Source: Siphonodentalium dalli
Taxonomy: Eukaryota > Mollusca > Scaphopoda > Gadilida > Siphonodentaliidae
DNA length: 64,000 nt
Assembly: GCA_032622095.1 (NCBI GenBank)
Contig: CP136069.1
Span: 187,169,122-187,233,121, forward strand
Direction: 5' to 3'
The first letter of the stretch is position 1. The number at the start of each line of letters is the position of its first letter. Below the pieces are notes generated by a model. The model was not told the DNA's origin. It did not search any database and saw only the letters and a list, made by a program, of their open reading frames with translations. Both the position numbers and the translations under genes were made by a program. Positions 34,901-47,723 of this stretch are shown in pieces.

Positions 34901-35190
34901 TTAAGGGCGTGCCAAAGGATTTAGTCATGGAAGGAGCAAAATCCAAGATGGCCGCTGGCGGCCATGTTTTTCAATATAAAATTCGGAAAAGTTTGATGGC
35001 TCCCATCTAGAGGTCAACCCGGAATTCCATATGATGTTTAGTGATGCTCGGATGAGGGAAGGTGGCCTGTATGGTTTGCCGAAGGATTTAGACTATACAA
35101 AGAGCAACGTCCAATATGGCCACTAGAGGTCAAGTTTTTCAATGAAATTCGGAAAAGTTTGATGGCTTCTACCTAGAAGTCTGAAAATTT
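34900..35190 (+). repeat. tandem duplication of a ~165-bp unit
   Basis: Two copies share CCAAGATGGCC / CCAATATGGCC, AAATTCGGAAAAGTTTGATGG and GCCGAAGGATTTA. They lie immediately before the 32-bp satellite and resemble the GATGGCGGCC repeats of the foldback transposon. Confidence 0.65.
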
Positions 35191-35277
35191 ACTTCGGTCT
35201 GTAATATTCGCTTCGAAAGCTTTCCGAAGACAAGTGTTCGTGATATTCGAAAAGAAATTATATGCTAGTTATCCAAC

Positions 35278-37619
35278 TACTAATAATCAATCAGTACTGC
35301 GTCCAAAATATCTAATAATCAATCAGTACTGCGTCCAAAATATCCTATAATCAATCAGTACTGCGTCCAAAATATCTTATAATCAATCAATACTGCGTCC
35401 AAAATATCTAATAATCAATCAGTACTGCGTCCAAAATATCTTATAATCAATCAGTACTGCGTCCAAAATATCTAATAATCAATCAGTACTGCGTCCAAAA
35501 TATCTTATAATCAATCAGTACTGCGTCCAAAATATCTTATAATCAATCAGTACTGCGTCCAAAATATCTTATAATCAATCAGTACTGCGTCCAAAATATC
35601 TAATAATCAATGAGTACTGCGTCCAAAATATCTAATAATCAATCAGTACTGCGTCCAAAATATCTTATAATCAATCAGTACTGCGTCCAATATATCTAAT
35701 AATCAGTACTGCGTCCAAAATATCTAATAATCAATCATTACTGCGTCCAAAATATCTTATAATCAATCAGTACTGCGTCCAAAATATCTAATAATCAATC
35801 AGTACTGCGTCCAAAATATCTAATAATCAATCATTACTGCGTCCAAAATATCTAATAATCAATCAGTACTGCGTCCAAAATATCTCATAATCAATCAGTA
35901 CTGCGTCCAAAATATCTTATAATCAATCATTACTGCGTCCAAAATATCTAATAAGCAATCAGTACTGCGTCCAAAATATCTTATAATCAATCAGTACTGC
36001 GCCCAAAATATCTAATAATCAATCAGTACTGCGTCCAAAAGATCTTATAATCAATCAGTACTGCGCCCAAAATATCTAATAATCAATCAGTACTGCGTCC
36101 AAAATATCTTATAATCAATCAGTACTGCGTCCAAAATATATAATAATCAATCAGTATTGCGTCCAAAATATCTTATAATCAATCAGTACTGCGTCCAAAA
36201 TATCTTATAATCAATCAATACTGCGTCAAAATATATAATAATCAATCAGTACTGCGTCCAAAATATCTTATAATCAATCAGTACTGCGTCCAAAATATCT
36301 AATAATCAATCAGTACTGCGTCCAAAATATCTTATAATCAATCAGTACTGCGTCCAAAATATCTTATAATCAATCAGTACTGCGTCCAAAATATCTTATA
36401 ATCAATCAGTACTGCGTCCAAAATATATAATAATCAATCAGTACTGCGTCCAAAATATCTTATAATCAATCAGTACTGCGTCCAAAATATCTAATAATCA
36501 ATCATTACTGCGTCCAAAATATCTAATAATCAATCATTACTGCGTCCAAAATATCTTATAATCAATCAGTACTGCGTCCAAAATATATAATAATCAATCA
36601 GTACTGCGTCCAAAATATCTTATAATCAATCAGTACTGCGTCCAAAATATCTAATAATCAATCAATACTGCGTCCAAAATATCTTATAATCAATCAGTAC
36701 TGCGTCCAAAATATCTTATAATCAATCAGTACTGCGTCCAAAATATCTTATAATCAATCAATACTGCGTCCAAAATATATAATAATCAATCAGTACTGCG
36801 TCCAAAATATCTTATAATCAATCAGTACTGCGTCCAAAATATCTAATAATCAATCAGTACTGCGTCCAAAATATCTTATAATCGATCAGTACTGCGTCCA
36901 AAATATCTTATAATCAATCAGTACTGCGTCCAAAATATATAATAATCAATCAGTACTGCGTCCAAAATATCTTATAATCAATCAGTACTGCGTCCAAAAT
37001 ATCTTATAATCAATCAGTACTGCGTCCAAAATATCTAATAATCAATCAGTACTGCGTCCAAAATATCTTATAATCAATCAGTACTGCGTCCAAAGTATCT
37101 AATAATCAATCAGTACTGCGTCCAAAATATCTAATAATCAATCAGTACTGCGTCCAAAATATCTTATAATCAATCAGTACTGCGTCCAAAATATCTTATA
37201 ATCAATCATTACTGCGTCCAAAATATCTTATAATCAATCAGTACTGCGTCCAAAATATCTAATAATCAATCAGTACTGCGTCCAAAATATCTTATAATCA
37301 ATCAGTACTGCGTCCAAAATATCTTATAATCAATCAGTACTGCGTCCAAAATATCTTATAATCAATCAGTACTGCGTCCAAAATATCTTATAATCAATCA
37401 GTACTGAGTCCAAAATATCTTATAATCAATCAGTACTGCGTCCAAAATATCTAATAATCAATCAGTACTGCGTCCAAAATATCTAATAATCAATCAGTAC
37501 TGCGTCCAAAATATCTAATAATCAATCAGTACTGCGTCCAAAATATATAATAATCAATCATTACTGCGTCCAAAATATCTTATAATCAATCAGTACTGCG
37601 TCCAAAATATCTTATAATT
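35278..37619 (+). repeat. 32-bp satellite, about 73 copies
   Basis: Unit AATCAATCAGTACTGCGTCC followed by AAAATATCTAAT or AAAATATCTTAT. Copies are mostly identical, with two main variants (TCTAAT and TCTTAT) plus a TATAAT type and point changes such as CATTACTG. The array starts abruptly after CCAACTAC and ends abruptly before TTGGCGTTTC. No open frame and no visible inverted structure. Confidence 0.97.
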
Positions 37620-38838
37620 TGGCGTTTCTATTCTTAAAACGCCCACCTGGGCTTTCGTACTATTTGTTTTCAAAATCGCCCAACTTTATAGTGTATCGTC
37701 GTGCATATCATATTCTCGTCGAATTTTGCCATACGGGGATGCTTCATAGACCAGTCGTTCGGTTGATGAGTATCAAGCATTAAAAATGGCCGAGACGATC
37801 TCAAACGCGACCAGAAACGAGGAAAAGGGTAATAAACTAGGATAATAATACATTATGCAGTATTTTGGCAGCTACGAGCATATGCTATACTATTTTTCCA
37901 ACAAGCTGATACCTCGAAGTTTTCAGTCGAACAATACTCCTAGATGTATTGACTGGTGTATTCCACGTACCTCCGACTGGCAACTTTGGTCAGAATGTTA
38001 TAGGAAAACTACTGAGTATTTCCGAACAAATAAGGTATAAACTTGTTTTTAAAATAAACTAGCATAATGCTAGTAACAGTCAAACTGTTATGTTTTGTGT
38101 CAATTCTTCATATATTATGTTTCTGTGCGTTTTCACATTTTCAAAGCGTGGTACTCACCAACCTCGAAACCACGTGCTTTTTACACAAGTAAACAAATTG
38201 ACTTTCAGAAATAATAACATAATTTCTATATCCCTCAAATAATGCTTACATAAATGGAGACGTACACCAATTTCAATAAATTGCCGGTAATAACAACGAT
38301 ATAAAATATACATATTTATATATACATAATTAATTTGAGTCCAACTTCGAAGATGTCTTCTGTTAACTGAACCGTTCAGGTTAGCAGGTAATCTTAAAAT
38401 CAAAGTTAAACTGTATAATATAAATTCAGTTTATGGCTGCAGATTATTATTAAAATGTAAATAAAATCAGACAAACAGACCCATATTATGATTCTTTATC
38501 TAAAAAAAGAACAACCTATGGTGCTAATCTTCTATCTATAAATCACTACAATTTAATATTCCCAGATATGTATAGTATATCTTGATTTTCCAGATTAATC
38601 AATTTGCCTGGCCTAAGCGTGACGTAATTGCAATCGTTTATGTTCAAACTGTAAATAATCTGCAATTATGACAGCTTTTAAATCACAATATATGTGTGAT
38701 CACAACGATTACTATCACCACTACAGGTAAGACTCGTGTAATTGTAGACAATTTCAGAGAAAATGGTATGTTGAAGGGGTAAAATCTGTGCTTGGTTTTC
38801 AGTTCGATTAATAACCTTCGAGGGAAAGAACAGTCGAA
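37620..38838. other. no gene seen
   Basis: The open frame at 37855-38040 has no recognised domain. Sequence is AT-rich with no clear repeat. Confidence 0.4.
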
Positions 38839-39472
38839 AGTGAACGTTCAGACGACCATGATACAATCGTAAGTGGAAAGATTTCCGCCATAAGAAGTAA
38901 TCGCTAGTTGGACTGCGCATGCTCACGTCAAAATCGTAGGTCAAAACATAATATCAAGCACTGTTTGATTTTAGTTGCGAAATCGTGCATGGCGTATGCT
39001 TGGCTACATCCACCTGCGACGTAATCGCAGTCGTGTGTACGTAAAAATCGTAGCTGGAAATGACAGTAGGGTGGTCAGTAGGGTGACAGTAGGGTGTCAG
39101 TATGGTGACAGTAGGGTGACAGTAGGGTGGTCAGTAGGGTGACAGTAGGGTGGTCAATCACATGCTTTAGGAACAATCTACGATATCATAATGTACGACG
39201 ACATCGCAGTCGTGTGTACGTAAAATTCGTAGCTGGAAATGACAGTAGGGTGGTCAGTATGGTGACAGTAGGGTGGTCAGTAGGGTGACAGTAGGGTGGT
39301 CAGTAGGGTGACAGTAGGGTGGTCAGTAGGGTGACAGTAGGGTGGTCAATCACATGCTTTAGGAATATTATCATGTACGACGACATCGCAATCGTGTGAA
39401 CAAACTATCCACGATCTCGTCGGGCAAGATTCCTCCACTTAAGATTGAATCGTGGTCGTCTGAACGTTCACT
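38839..39472. mobile_element. small TIR element containing a minisatellite
   Basis: Ends AGTGAACGTTCAGACGACCA and its inverse TGGTCGTCTGAACGTTCACT; the pairing continues imperfectly for about 35 bp. No convincing TSD was seen. The interior is two tandem blocks of about 185 bp (about 39007-39170 and 39190-39365), each with CGCAGTCGTGTGTACG followed by a GACAGTAGGGTGGTCAGTAGG minisatellite. Confidence 0.65.
39062..39345 (+). repeat. GGTGACAGTAGGGTGGTCAGTA minisatellite, two blocks
   Basis: Units of about 11-12 bp, alternating GACAGTAGGGTG and GTCAGTAGGGTG. Blocks are at 39062-39155 and 39238-39345, separated by unique sequence repeated in each half. Confidence 0.85.
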
Positions 39473-40544
39473 AAATGTACAAATATAAAACAAGATCACA
39501 CGGCACAATCGTTTTGACGATTCTACGACCAATTTCACGATTCTGCGGCTTGACAACCACGGTACTACGGCAATTTAACGATTCTGCGACCTGACTGATG
39601 CGATAAACACGAACAAAAAACATTAAGAAATGAATAATTCCAGAAATACGGACAGGTATGTACCATATATTATATTTCTATCAGGTACGGCGATCTTCGA
39701 TTCGATAATCTGTAAAGAGTTCAGCACCAGATGGTTAGCGCAACAATACATAATCCTTGACATAAATAGACCGGTTGTTTCTGTTTTACACAGATCACTG
39801 TGTGAACTTCGTCTTTAGAGTTGAGAAAATATATATAATGTCCTATTATATTGAGTGGAAACCAAATAATAACATAGCCAAACGTCTTTGGGTGACTTTT
39901 CACAACTAATATTCACCTCAGTTGTGTGATTTATGGTTCTGTGTCCATATTTGCGAGGGGTACCATCACACTCAATTGACAACGCCGAGCATACAACTGT
40001 GACAACAACGATTGTGCGACCAGCAATTGAAATTCCATTCACTTGTGCTCACGAGAAGTCGTTTTCTAATGAAAGTCATGCTCGCTATAGACATATCACA
40101 TATGAGTCACACGTTATTGTTTTGTCTAACATATGCATGGGACTGATGGAATCACTGAACTAAATGGTTTCCCATAGGCGACAGTGTTAACGTTTCGACC
40201 GAATTCTCTGAATTGAAGCCTACAGGCTATCCCAGTGGTGTTTACCCAGCTAGATTGACACCAGTTGATCACGAAAATGCAGGAAAAATCATAGGTCATG
40301 TGTTTACCTTTTAAATAAATCCCCAAGTGTATGACAGCGCTATCTCCCAGCCAAATTTGGTATGGAAAAACCCACAAATACAGCAGCTAGTTAAATCAAT
40401 TTCCCACTCACAAAAATCCATTCCCCCATTAATTCACCAGTTTAAATTATTTAGATATGATGTACAAATCAAATAAACACGATGTCATCCTTTAATAACG
40501 TGGCACGTGTATCAGGTGAAGGTCATTATTCAGTTACCTTCACC

Positions 40545-40680
40545 GTTGTACTCGCTCCCCGACTCTGGAACACATTTAGCTCCCCGATTCCTGATATGGC
40601 AGAATCATGGCACGTCAATCACGCGAGCTCACGAATACGAGATTAAGACTCTTTTGTTTGGAGCCAGCTGAGGAAAATAA
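40545..40680 (+). pseudogene. CR1/L2-type LINE C-terminal scrap
   Basis: Read with frame changes: LAPRLWNTFSSPIPDMAES followed by HEYEIKTLLF. APRLWN...LP...IR and LKT-LF are the ending of CR1/L2-group ORF2 proteins. Too short and shifted to be functional. Confidence 0.45.
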
Positions 40681-40982
40681 AGTATTGTCGAATCGTATAT
40701 TGCTATATTGTACAGTTTTAATTCCCTTATCTGTGCACCACACATTACATGATTTAAATTGCCTTTCCGCCTATCCAACTTTCCTTCCGTCTGTCTGTAC
40801 GCCTAACTAGCTGCCGAATCACAATGCCTCGGCATTTTCTTATCGCCAACATGTCTTATTCTCAGTTGCGTAGTGGTCACGATTGTGGGAAATGGTCGCC
40901 TTAGAAATTAACTCCACCCTTGAGTTTAAACGTAATTTTGTTTTGAGTATAATTCCATATTTTGACCTCCAGGTATAGGAAA

Positions 40983-41080
40983 TGATATATATAGAGAGAT
41001 ATATATAGATAGATAGAGAGAGGGAGGGAGAGAGAGAGAGGGGGAGGGGAGGGGAGAGAGGGGAGAGGGAGAGAGAGAGA
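40983..41080. repeat. GA-rich purine tract
   Basis: Starts as GATA/TAGA units and passes into GAGAGG and GGGAGAG units, about 100 bp, strongly purine on the plus strand. Confidence 0.9.
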
Positions 41081-42404
41081 ATCTCTAATGAGTTTATTCG
41101 AACCGATCTTTAACGAGGCTTGAACCGACTTTAGTGGAAGAGGTTAATAAATTATTTTGAATAGAATTGCGACGAATTTTAAATCCATTTTATCACATAA
41201 TCACATTTTAACACGTTTCGTCGTGATCCCAACCGCCAAGGATAAACGATTATATGTCTATATCAACGAGTGATGTTTTGTAATATACTGAGCGAATATT
41301 TGTAAAACGTTCCACGATTGGTTAATCGGGTCGAAACGTCACGACGACGATCGCATTGTCATGTGAGTTTATCAACGGTCTGATTTAAAGGAGTAGACCT
41401 GGCTTGAATTCTAGATTGGCAGAAATAAATACATGTTGGAAAGTTCTATAAGCCTACATATATATGTATAAAGCGATATTCATATGTTGTTGGTTTCTAT
41501 AGTTTATTTGAAAATATGTTGAGTACGAAGTAATGTTACGGATGGCAGATTAGCCGGAATGCGAAAATACAAATTATCATTGTCGAGTAATTTTTGTACA
41601 GTTTTCAAGGAAATGTATCAAATAAATTTCATACTCTATGCATTCTGGTCCCACATACTCATTTATAGTCACTAGTCAGTGATTGGCTTGAGTTTACGGC
41701 CCGTATCAACATATTCTTTTACACGAGCATGTGTGCCACGCGTTGCCCAATCCACTATCCGTCAATTAATTTGATTACGTCTTGTACACGGAAATTCGTA
41801 AATTAAATCTATATAAAATTATTAACTTTGATTTTAAGATAACCTATTAACATGAACGTTTACAGAATACATCTTCATCTGAAATTACTTATTTTTCTAT
41901 ATATTATCGATATTAGATCGTTGTTATTACCGGGAATTTGTTGAAAATAACGTACAGTGCCCCTTTAACGTACACGTTATAACAATTAAATCTATAATCG
42001 ATATATGGTCGACTTTTGACAGAAAATGATATTCTATAATGATTTATTATTTGTGATTAAAATCAAGTTATCTAAAATATAATTCCTTCGCACAGTCAAG
42101 ATTTGCCCCCAGATATGACATTTCTATGACATTTATTTCCACTCAACTTCCCACGATATTAATTCTTAACTCATTTGAAGTATGTACGCCCGCTGGGTGT
42201 ATTAGAGGGAAGGTGTTCAGTTACATGTAAGTTGGGCATTTTGTCATGTTCAAATGTCAGAATGCTCGTTTAGGGACAAATCTCTCATGTGACTTGGTCT
42301 ATATAGCATCCCGTGTGGGGATCAGTATATACACAGTGCTGTATTGAATCCAGGATCTGTTCATTGTACAACGAAGGCACGGTGCCTAACATTATTGATG
42401 CAAC

Positions 42405-42440
<36 letters not shown>
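42405..42440. repeat. TA microsatellite
   Basis: About 18 TA units. It gives poly-IY frames on both strands, which are not genes. Confidence 0.95.
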
Positions 42441-42442
<2 letters not shown>

Positions 42443-43439
42443 GCTTACATGCAGAACTAAGCAGCCCGATCAGTGTCAGATACGTCGTATACAAATTAAA
42501 ATTACCGTTCAACGAGTCGCACAATCGTCGTTGTCATTGTCGAACTCGCGGCGTTGCCAAATAGTTGACATTGTTACTGCATTTCTGTGTATAGTTTAGT
42601 CGAATATTGGGTCAACAGAGGTAAGAATTTGACAAATCATACATTTATGCTTATCAACGCTTACGTTGGATGTTAATTTTCGCACTGTTAATGTCTCCTC
42701 GTAACCCAATCGATTCGCGGTTTGATCTGATTGTCCATATTTGACCGAGCGGATTGTGACTCATTTTATGTATAAATCTCATCTCCGTGTGTATTCCGTG
42801 AGTCAACCTGGTGGACCTGCAAAGTCTACTCTACACAATGAACACAAGAAGAAACCCACTTTTATCGTCACAATTCAGTAAAAATCACCTTTATCTAAGT
42901 TTGTCATAAAATATCACGTATAAGAAGGTCGTAGAATCGTTAAACTGCCGTAGTGCCGTGGTTGTCAAGCCGCATAATCGGGAAATTGGTCGTAGAATCG
43001 TCAAAACGATTGTGCCGTGTGAAGATATTTCCCAGTATTAAGTCTACTTTGGTGGACTAGATTGGTTCGAACTATATCGCGTTATTTTTAGCTGGGACAA
43101 ATCAAATACTACGGTTGTGTTACGATGTGACAACAATGGTACGATATGCCGCCGTCCAGGCATGCTGTAACACGTTATTAACAGACGACGCGAATACGTG
43201 CTATCAATCGCATTCAAATCGGTTCTTTGTCTCATGTTTCCGGAGATTTGGCACAAATCATATACATGTTCATAATTATTATATATTATATACTGACATA
43301 CTGATCTGATTATAGATGTCCGACCGTAATCCACTCAAGTCGTATCATCACATACCGTATGAGGCATTTCACAACATGTTCCCCATTGTAACATATGACA
43401 AATTCCTGATGCACATATTTTATGCCAACATTGTTCCGT

Positions 43440-45139
43440 TCAGGGCGCCTCAAATGACGCCTCAAATGGAGCTATCTTCATTACAGATTCACACTCGCCG
43501 GCAAAAGTCGTGGCGTCAGTTTTGTAATAGCATGGTCTGTCGTATTTCATCATACGAACAACACGCTCCCCGATAGCCTCGCACAAAGAAGCGTCGTTGT
43601 AAGCACAGTAGTAGATGATGACATGGCTATATGCATGTTCGGATTCAGTCCAGCCGTGACTCACCTTCATGCAACTGATCCCGTCGAGCAATCCCGCGCA
43701 ATAATACTCTTTCGCTTTTCCCCATGTTTCATCGATAGATGCACGGCTGTGGAAAGTCACCCATTTACCCCAATGGTCGATGTCGTGTTTGTATGGATAC
43801 TTCGTCATCTGCAGCTCGTCTCTGCAGAATAGCAATCGGTTGAGATCATTGGGAGAATTTGAAGCCTCAAATGGCGCTACCTTCATTACCGCTGCATCCC
43901 TGAACCCCGCTGAGCGATCAACGTGGGCTATGTTCATGGCGCTAGTTTTGTAATAGCAATGTCTGTCGTATTTCATCATATTAACAATACGCTCCCCGAT
44001 AGCCTTGCACAAAGAAGCGTCATTGTAAGCGCAGTAGTAGATAATGACATGACTGTCTGCATGTTTAGGCTCTGTTCTGACACCACTAACCTTCATGTTG
44101 CTAACCCCGTCGAGCAATCCCGCGCAATAGTAATCCTTTGCTTTCTTCCATGTTTCATCGATGGATGCACGTCCGTGCAAGGTCGTCCATGCACCCCAGT
44201 GATCTGTATCGTGGTTGTATGGATACTTCACCATCTGCAGCTCGTCTATACAGTATAGCCAGCGGTTACTGGAAGAATTTGGCGCCTCAAATGACGACTG
44301 AAATGGCGCTACCGACATTATCGATGCACTCTTGAATCCCGCTGAGCGATACACACCGGTATGGGACATGGCGTCAGTTTTATAATGGCACGAGTTGTGG
44401 TATTTCATCATATTGACAACACGCTCTCCGACAGCCTTGCACAAAGAAGCGTCATTGTAAGCGCAGTAGTAGATGATGACATGACTGTCTGCATGTTCAG
44501 GCTCTTTTCTGACGCCACTAACCTTCATGTTGCTAACCCCGTCGAGCAACCCCGCGCAATAGTACTCCTTTGCTTTATCCCATGCTTCATCGATCGATGC
44601 ACGTCCGTGGAAGGTCATCCATTTACCAAAATGTTCGTTATCGTGGTTGTGTGGATACTTCACCATCTGCAACTCGTCTATACAGTAAAGCCAGCGGTCA
44701 CTGGAAGAACTTGGCGTCTTCTCCGCTGAGCCATAAACGACGACAAGGGCCATGTGGTCAATTTTGTAATAGCATGTCTTGTCGTATTTCATTATATTAA
44801 CAATACGTTCCCCAATAGCCTTGCACAAAGAAGCGTCATTGTAAGCGCAGTAGTAGATGATTGCATGACGGTCTGCATGCTTGTTTTCTGTTCCGACACC
44901 ACTAACCTTCATGCAGCTGACCCCGTCGAGCAATCCAGCGCAATAGTACTCATTTGCTTTCTCTCATGTTTCATCGATAGATGCACGGCGATGGAAGGTC
45001 GTCCATTTACCCCAATGTTCGTCGTCGTTTTTGTAGGGATTCTTCTTCATCTGCATCTCGTTTTCACAGAATAGCCAGTCGTCACTTGAAGAACTTGGCC
45101 CACAGGCACATTGTGGTTGTTTTGACATACAAGCCATCA
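43440..45139 (-). pseudogene. gene of four unknown Cys/Trp/Tyr-rich repeats (one in-frame stop)
   Basis: One long exon. A polypyrimidine tract ending TTTTTTTTCAG sits just before 45139, so it is likely the last exon of a spliced gene whose first exon (perhaps a signal peptide) was not found. From ATG 45137 the frame holds four repeats of about 135-145 residues; numbered from 44933, repeat 2 is 75-218, repeat 3 is 219-362 and repeat 4 is 363-497. Each has W-L-x-C, DELQM-x-KYPY-x-HD, HWG-x-W, RASIDETW, YYCAGLLDG, VIIYYCAYNDASLC, GER(I/V)V-x-MMKYD and CYYKT. At 44964-44966 repeat 1 has TGA where the others have TGG. I do not recognise the domain; regular Cys suggests an extracellular, perhaps binding, protein. 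Confidence 0.7.
44964..44966 (-). other. premature TGA in repeat 1 of the four-repeat gene
   Basis: The codon aligned with the Trp of RASIDETW in repeats 3 and 4 (and AW in repeat 2) is TGA. A single G-to-A change explains it. The frame is otherwise open from 45137 to the stop at 43440. Confidence 0.85.
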
Positions 45140-47700
45140 CTGAAAAAAAAGAATGTGCACGAATTCTACAACCACTTCTTTAATGTGTACAGAGATTGTT
45201 GAATAATTATTTACACGAGTTGTGTAGGTATGGCTACACATTTATAGAGAATTGAATTTCACTCGTTCATGCACTTTATTGAGTACAGATAAGCTAGGTA
45301 GAATTCATTCAACACAAACGTATAGTTCATTATATATTATGTGGGGGTCCTACTTTAAAGTGTTGATGCTCCACTAAGACTGTTTACTTAAAAAATTGTC
45401 CAAGACCTACACTTACAGCGCATAGATACTCCACTTTGACGTTTTGGATTGTAAACAGAATCTGAGTTATATAAAACTGAGACTGTCGACATGTAGAATC
45501 GTAGTTCATATCAATACTATACGCCCTGAATGTAAAACTGTATCTGTCGCAGACGATCATGATCATGCAGATGCTTAACTAGTGATTACAAGTCAACATA
45601 GAACTTGACAAAGATGATGACGATGATGGTGTTATTGTTGCTGATGATGGTGACGGTGATATTGATTATTATGAAAGTGTGTTAAGTATGAGTTTTTATC
45701 ATATAGAGGATCACATTGACTTAACCACTTACACATAAAATACAGACACTTGTCTGTTCATATGCTCTAAAACATTGGACAGGACATGAAAAGTGGGTTA
45801 TCATTACAATTTTTAAAATAAACTCTATTTATTGACAGATGTGTTGCCGTCATGGCGTGAACGTATACTTAATCTTAAATGAGTCAGATTTCGAGGCTTA
45901 AGACAACGTGAAAATCTTTGGATCTACCACAAGCTGGCTATCTGTGTATCTGACAATGACGATCTTTAGAAAGGTGAGCCATAACAAATAATTTGGATCA
46001 GTTTTTTTCTGAATATGAGAAAAATGTCTTCAATTCAACTTTGAAAAAAAAACATCTGTAGCAGAAACAGTGTAATGAGTGTTTTGTTATTTACACTTAC
46101 TAGTATCCAAAACATTGATTGTGATGTCAAATGGCGATTCATATGCATGGTGTCTTCATTGTGCTATTGGCGAAAATGACAACAAATGGGTTACAATACA
46201 CTTGTATATTGCTAAGCCAAATGTTACAATTCAATTAATAATAACTCTGGTCATCATAAGAGATTACAGAGAAAATACAGATATGAAATAATTACATCAA
46301 TACTTATAAAGCATAGCACTAATATATTAAATACATTACTTATATAATATTTATAAATATCAAGTATAAATATCTAATTGTTATAATCAAATTATATATT
46401 ACTGACGGGTACCGTGGATATATATTCACTCATATACATGTGTACGCGCGTATATGTAAGAATGTGCACGTGCACAAGGGCACACATATGTAGCCTCCAT
46501 CTATTTAGCATCCATCTCTGTAGCCTCCATATATGTAGCCTCCATATATGTAGCCTCGTGAATCACCGTACATCTGATGAAACGGCATGGGACCGTCAGA
46601 TTACGACGGTCTGACACCGTCAAACCGACAGTATTTTCTAAGAGTGTAAAATGAATATATTTATAACACAGAAATGTATTTACAAAATAATAATATGATA
46701 TGTATTAATGTTAGATATTTGTCTGCGGTGAAATGGAGGTATCATATATAGATATACTTGTTATACACATGTCTCCTGTACAATGGTGGTATCTTATAAT
46801 ACTATAAGCTTGCGTTTTTCTTATGTCCTGCAGTATACGATGTTGTAAAGTACGCTTTGTAACTTCAGAAATGGACGACACTGTGAGAGAATTATTACAA
46901 CATATTAGATATAGAAACTCGCTATACATGTATGTTACCAACAATGAATTGTGTTGCAGTGGTATATATAGATCCTGCCGTCGGGTACAGTAAATCATAT
47001 TCTCCATAACGCAGTTTAACTCAATGCTGACGAAGATATTACGTTGTATGTTGTGAAGTGGCCTGTACTCGATGGACCATAACCAAATGCAGAGACAGAA
47101 CGACATTTGACAGTTCAGAGGTTCGGGATTAGGTTGCATGTTGGGCAGACGACTGGTCGTCGATGGAGTATCCACTAATACATAGACGGGGTACCATTTG
47201 AAAGTCCACCATCACAGTTCAGCAGTTCATTTTATCTGGTTATATTCCATCGAATACAAGTCATTAGCAAAATCTAATTCGATTGTCTTTGTTGTACATG
47301 AGTTAAACTGCGATCGTGAAAATTGTTGAATTGTACATGATGAACTGTACTGAACGGTATTTTTGAACTGCTGAGCGTGCATGGCGGTCGGTCAAATTGT
47401 GTCCCCTCCCTGTATTTGGGTATCGCCCATATATTTGAGGTAATTGGCACAACATATATACACACGATTATCGTCGATATAAATAAGTTAATCTGCGTTT
47501 GTGAGAATCTGCTGAAATGCACCCATACCAGTGAACTGCTGAAACGGGATGTTGAACTGCTGAACTTGGATGGCGATCGGTCAATTGGTGTCTCCTCGTT
47601 ATATTGAGATATATATAGCCTATCGATTTAATGTCATTAAACTATCTTTGTTAAAACGAGTTAAACTGATTTCTGAAAATATGTATAATGTATGATCAAA
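45140..47700. other. probable upstream intron/5' region of the four-repeat gene; small repeats
   Basis: No exon could be joined with confidence to the acceptor at 45140. The frame 45384-45566 has no recognised signal. A TAGCCTCCATATATG minisatellite (about four units) lies at 46490-46558. A frame of 154 codons (46711-47175, minus) has no domain. TGAACTGCTGA-C-GGATGGCG-TCGGTCAA at about 47362 and 47550 marks a tandem duplication of roughly 190 bp. Confidence 0.4.
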
Positions 47701-47723
47701 ATCAGATTGCAGTTGATATGCAA

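Larger units (their letters stand above)
39497..43021. mobile_element. 3.5-kb TIR element with CAC ends and 5-bp TSD
   Basis: TIRs of about 95-100 bp with about five mismatches, starting CACACGGCACAATCGTTTTG, flanked by a perfect 5-bp duplication AAGAT (39492-39496 and 43022-43026). Each TIR has three ACGATTCT(A/G)CG(A/G)CC-like iterations, likely transposase sites. A CAC start with a 5-bp TSD is the pattern of the Transib/RAG-like superfamily, but the heptamer does not match CACWATG well and no transposase was found, so the assignment is tentative. A LINE tail (40545-40680), GA tract and TA microsatellite lie inside. Confidence 0.75.

Noticed and set aside
35278-37619. CRISPR-like array
   Set aside because: Units are directly tandem with no unique spacers, in a clearly eukaryotic setting.
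42285-42599. Poly-IY frames around the TA microsatellite
   Set aside because: Produced by the TA repeat on both strands.
43316-45074. Plus-strand frames over the four-repeat gene
   Set aside because: They are shadows of the minus-strand coding sequence and repeat with it.
46711-47175. 154-codon minus-strand frame
   Set aside because: No domain, no start or splice context and unremarkable composition; kept only as a note.
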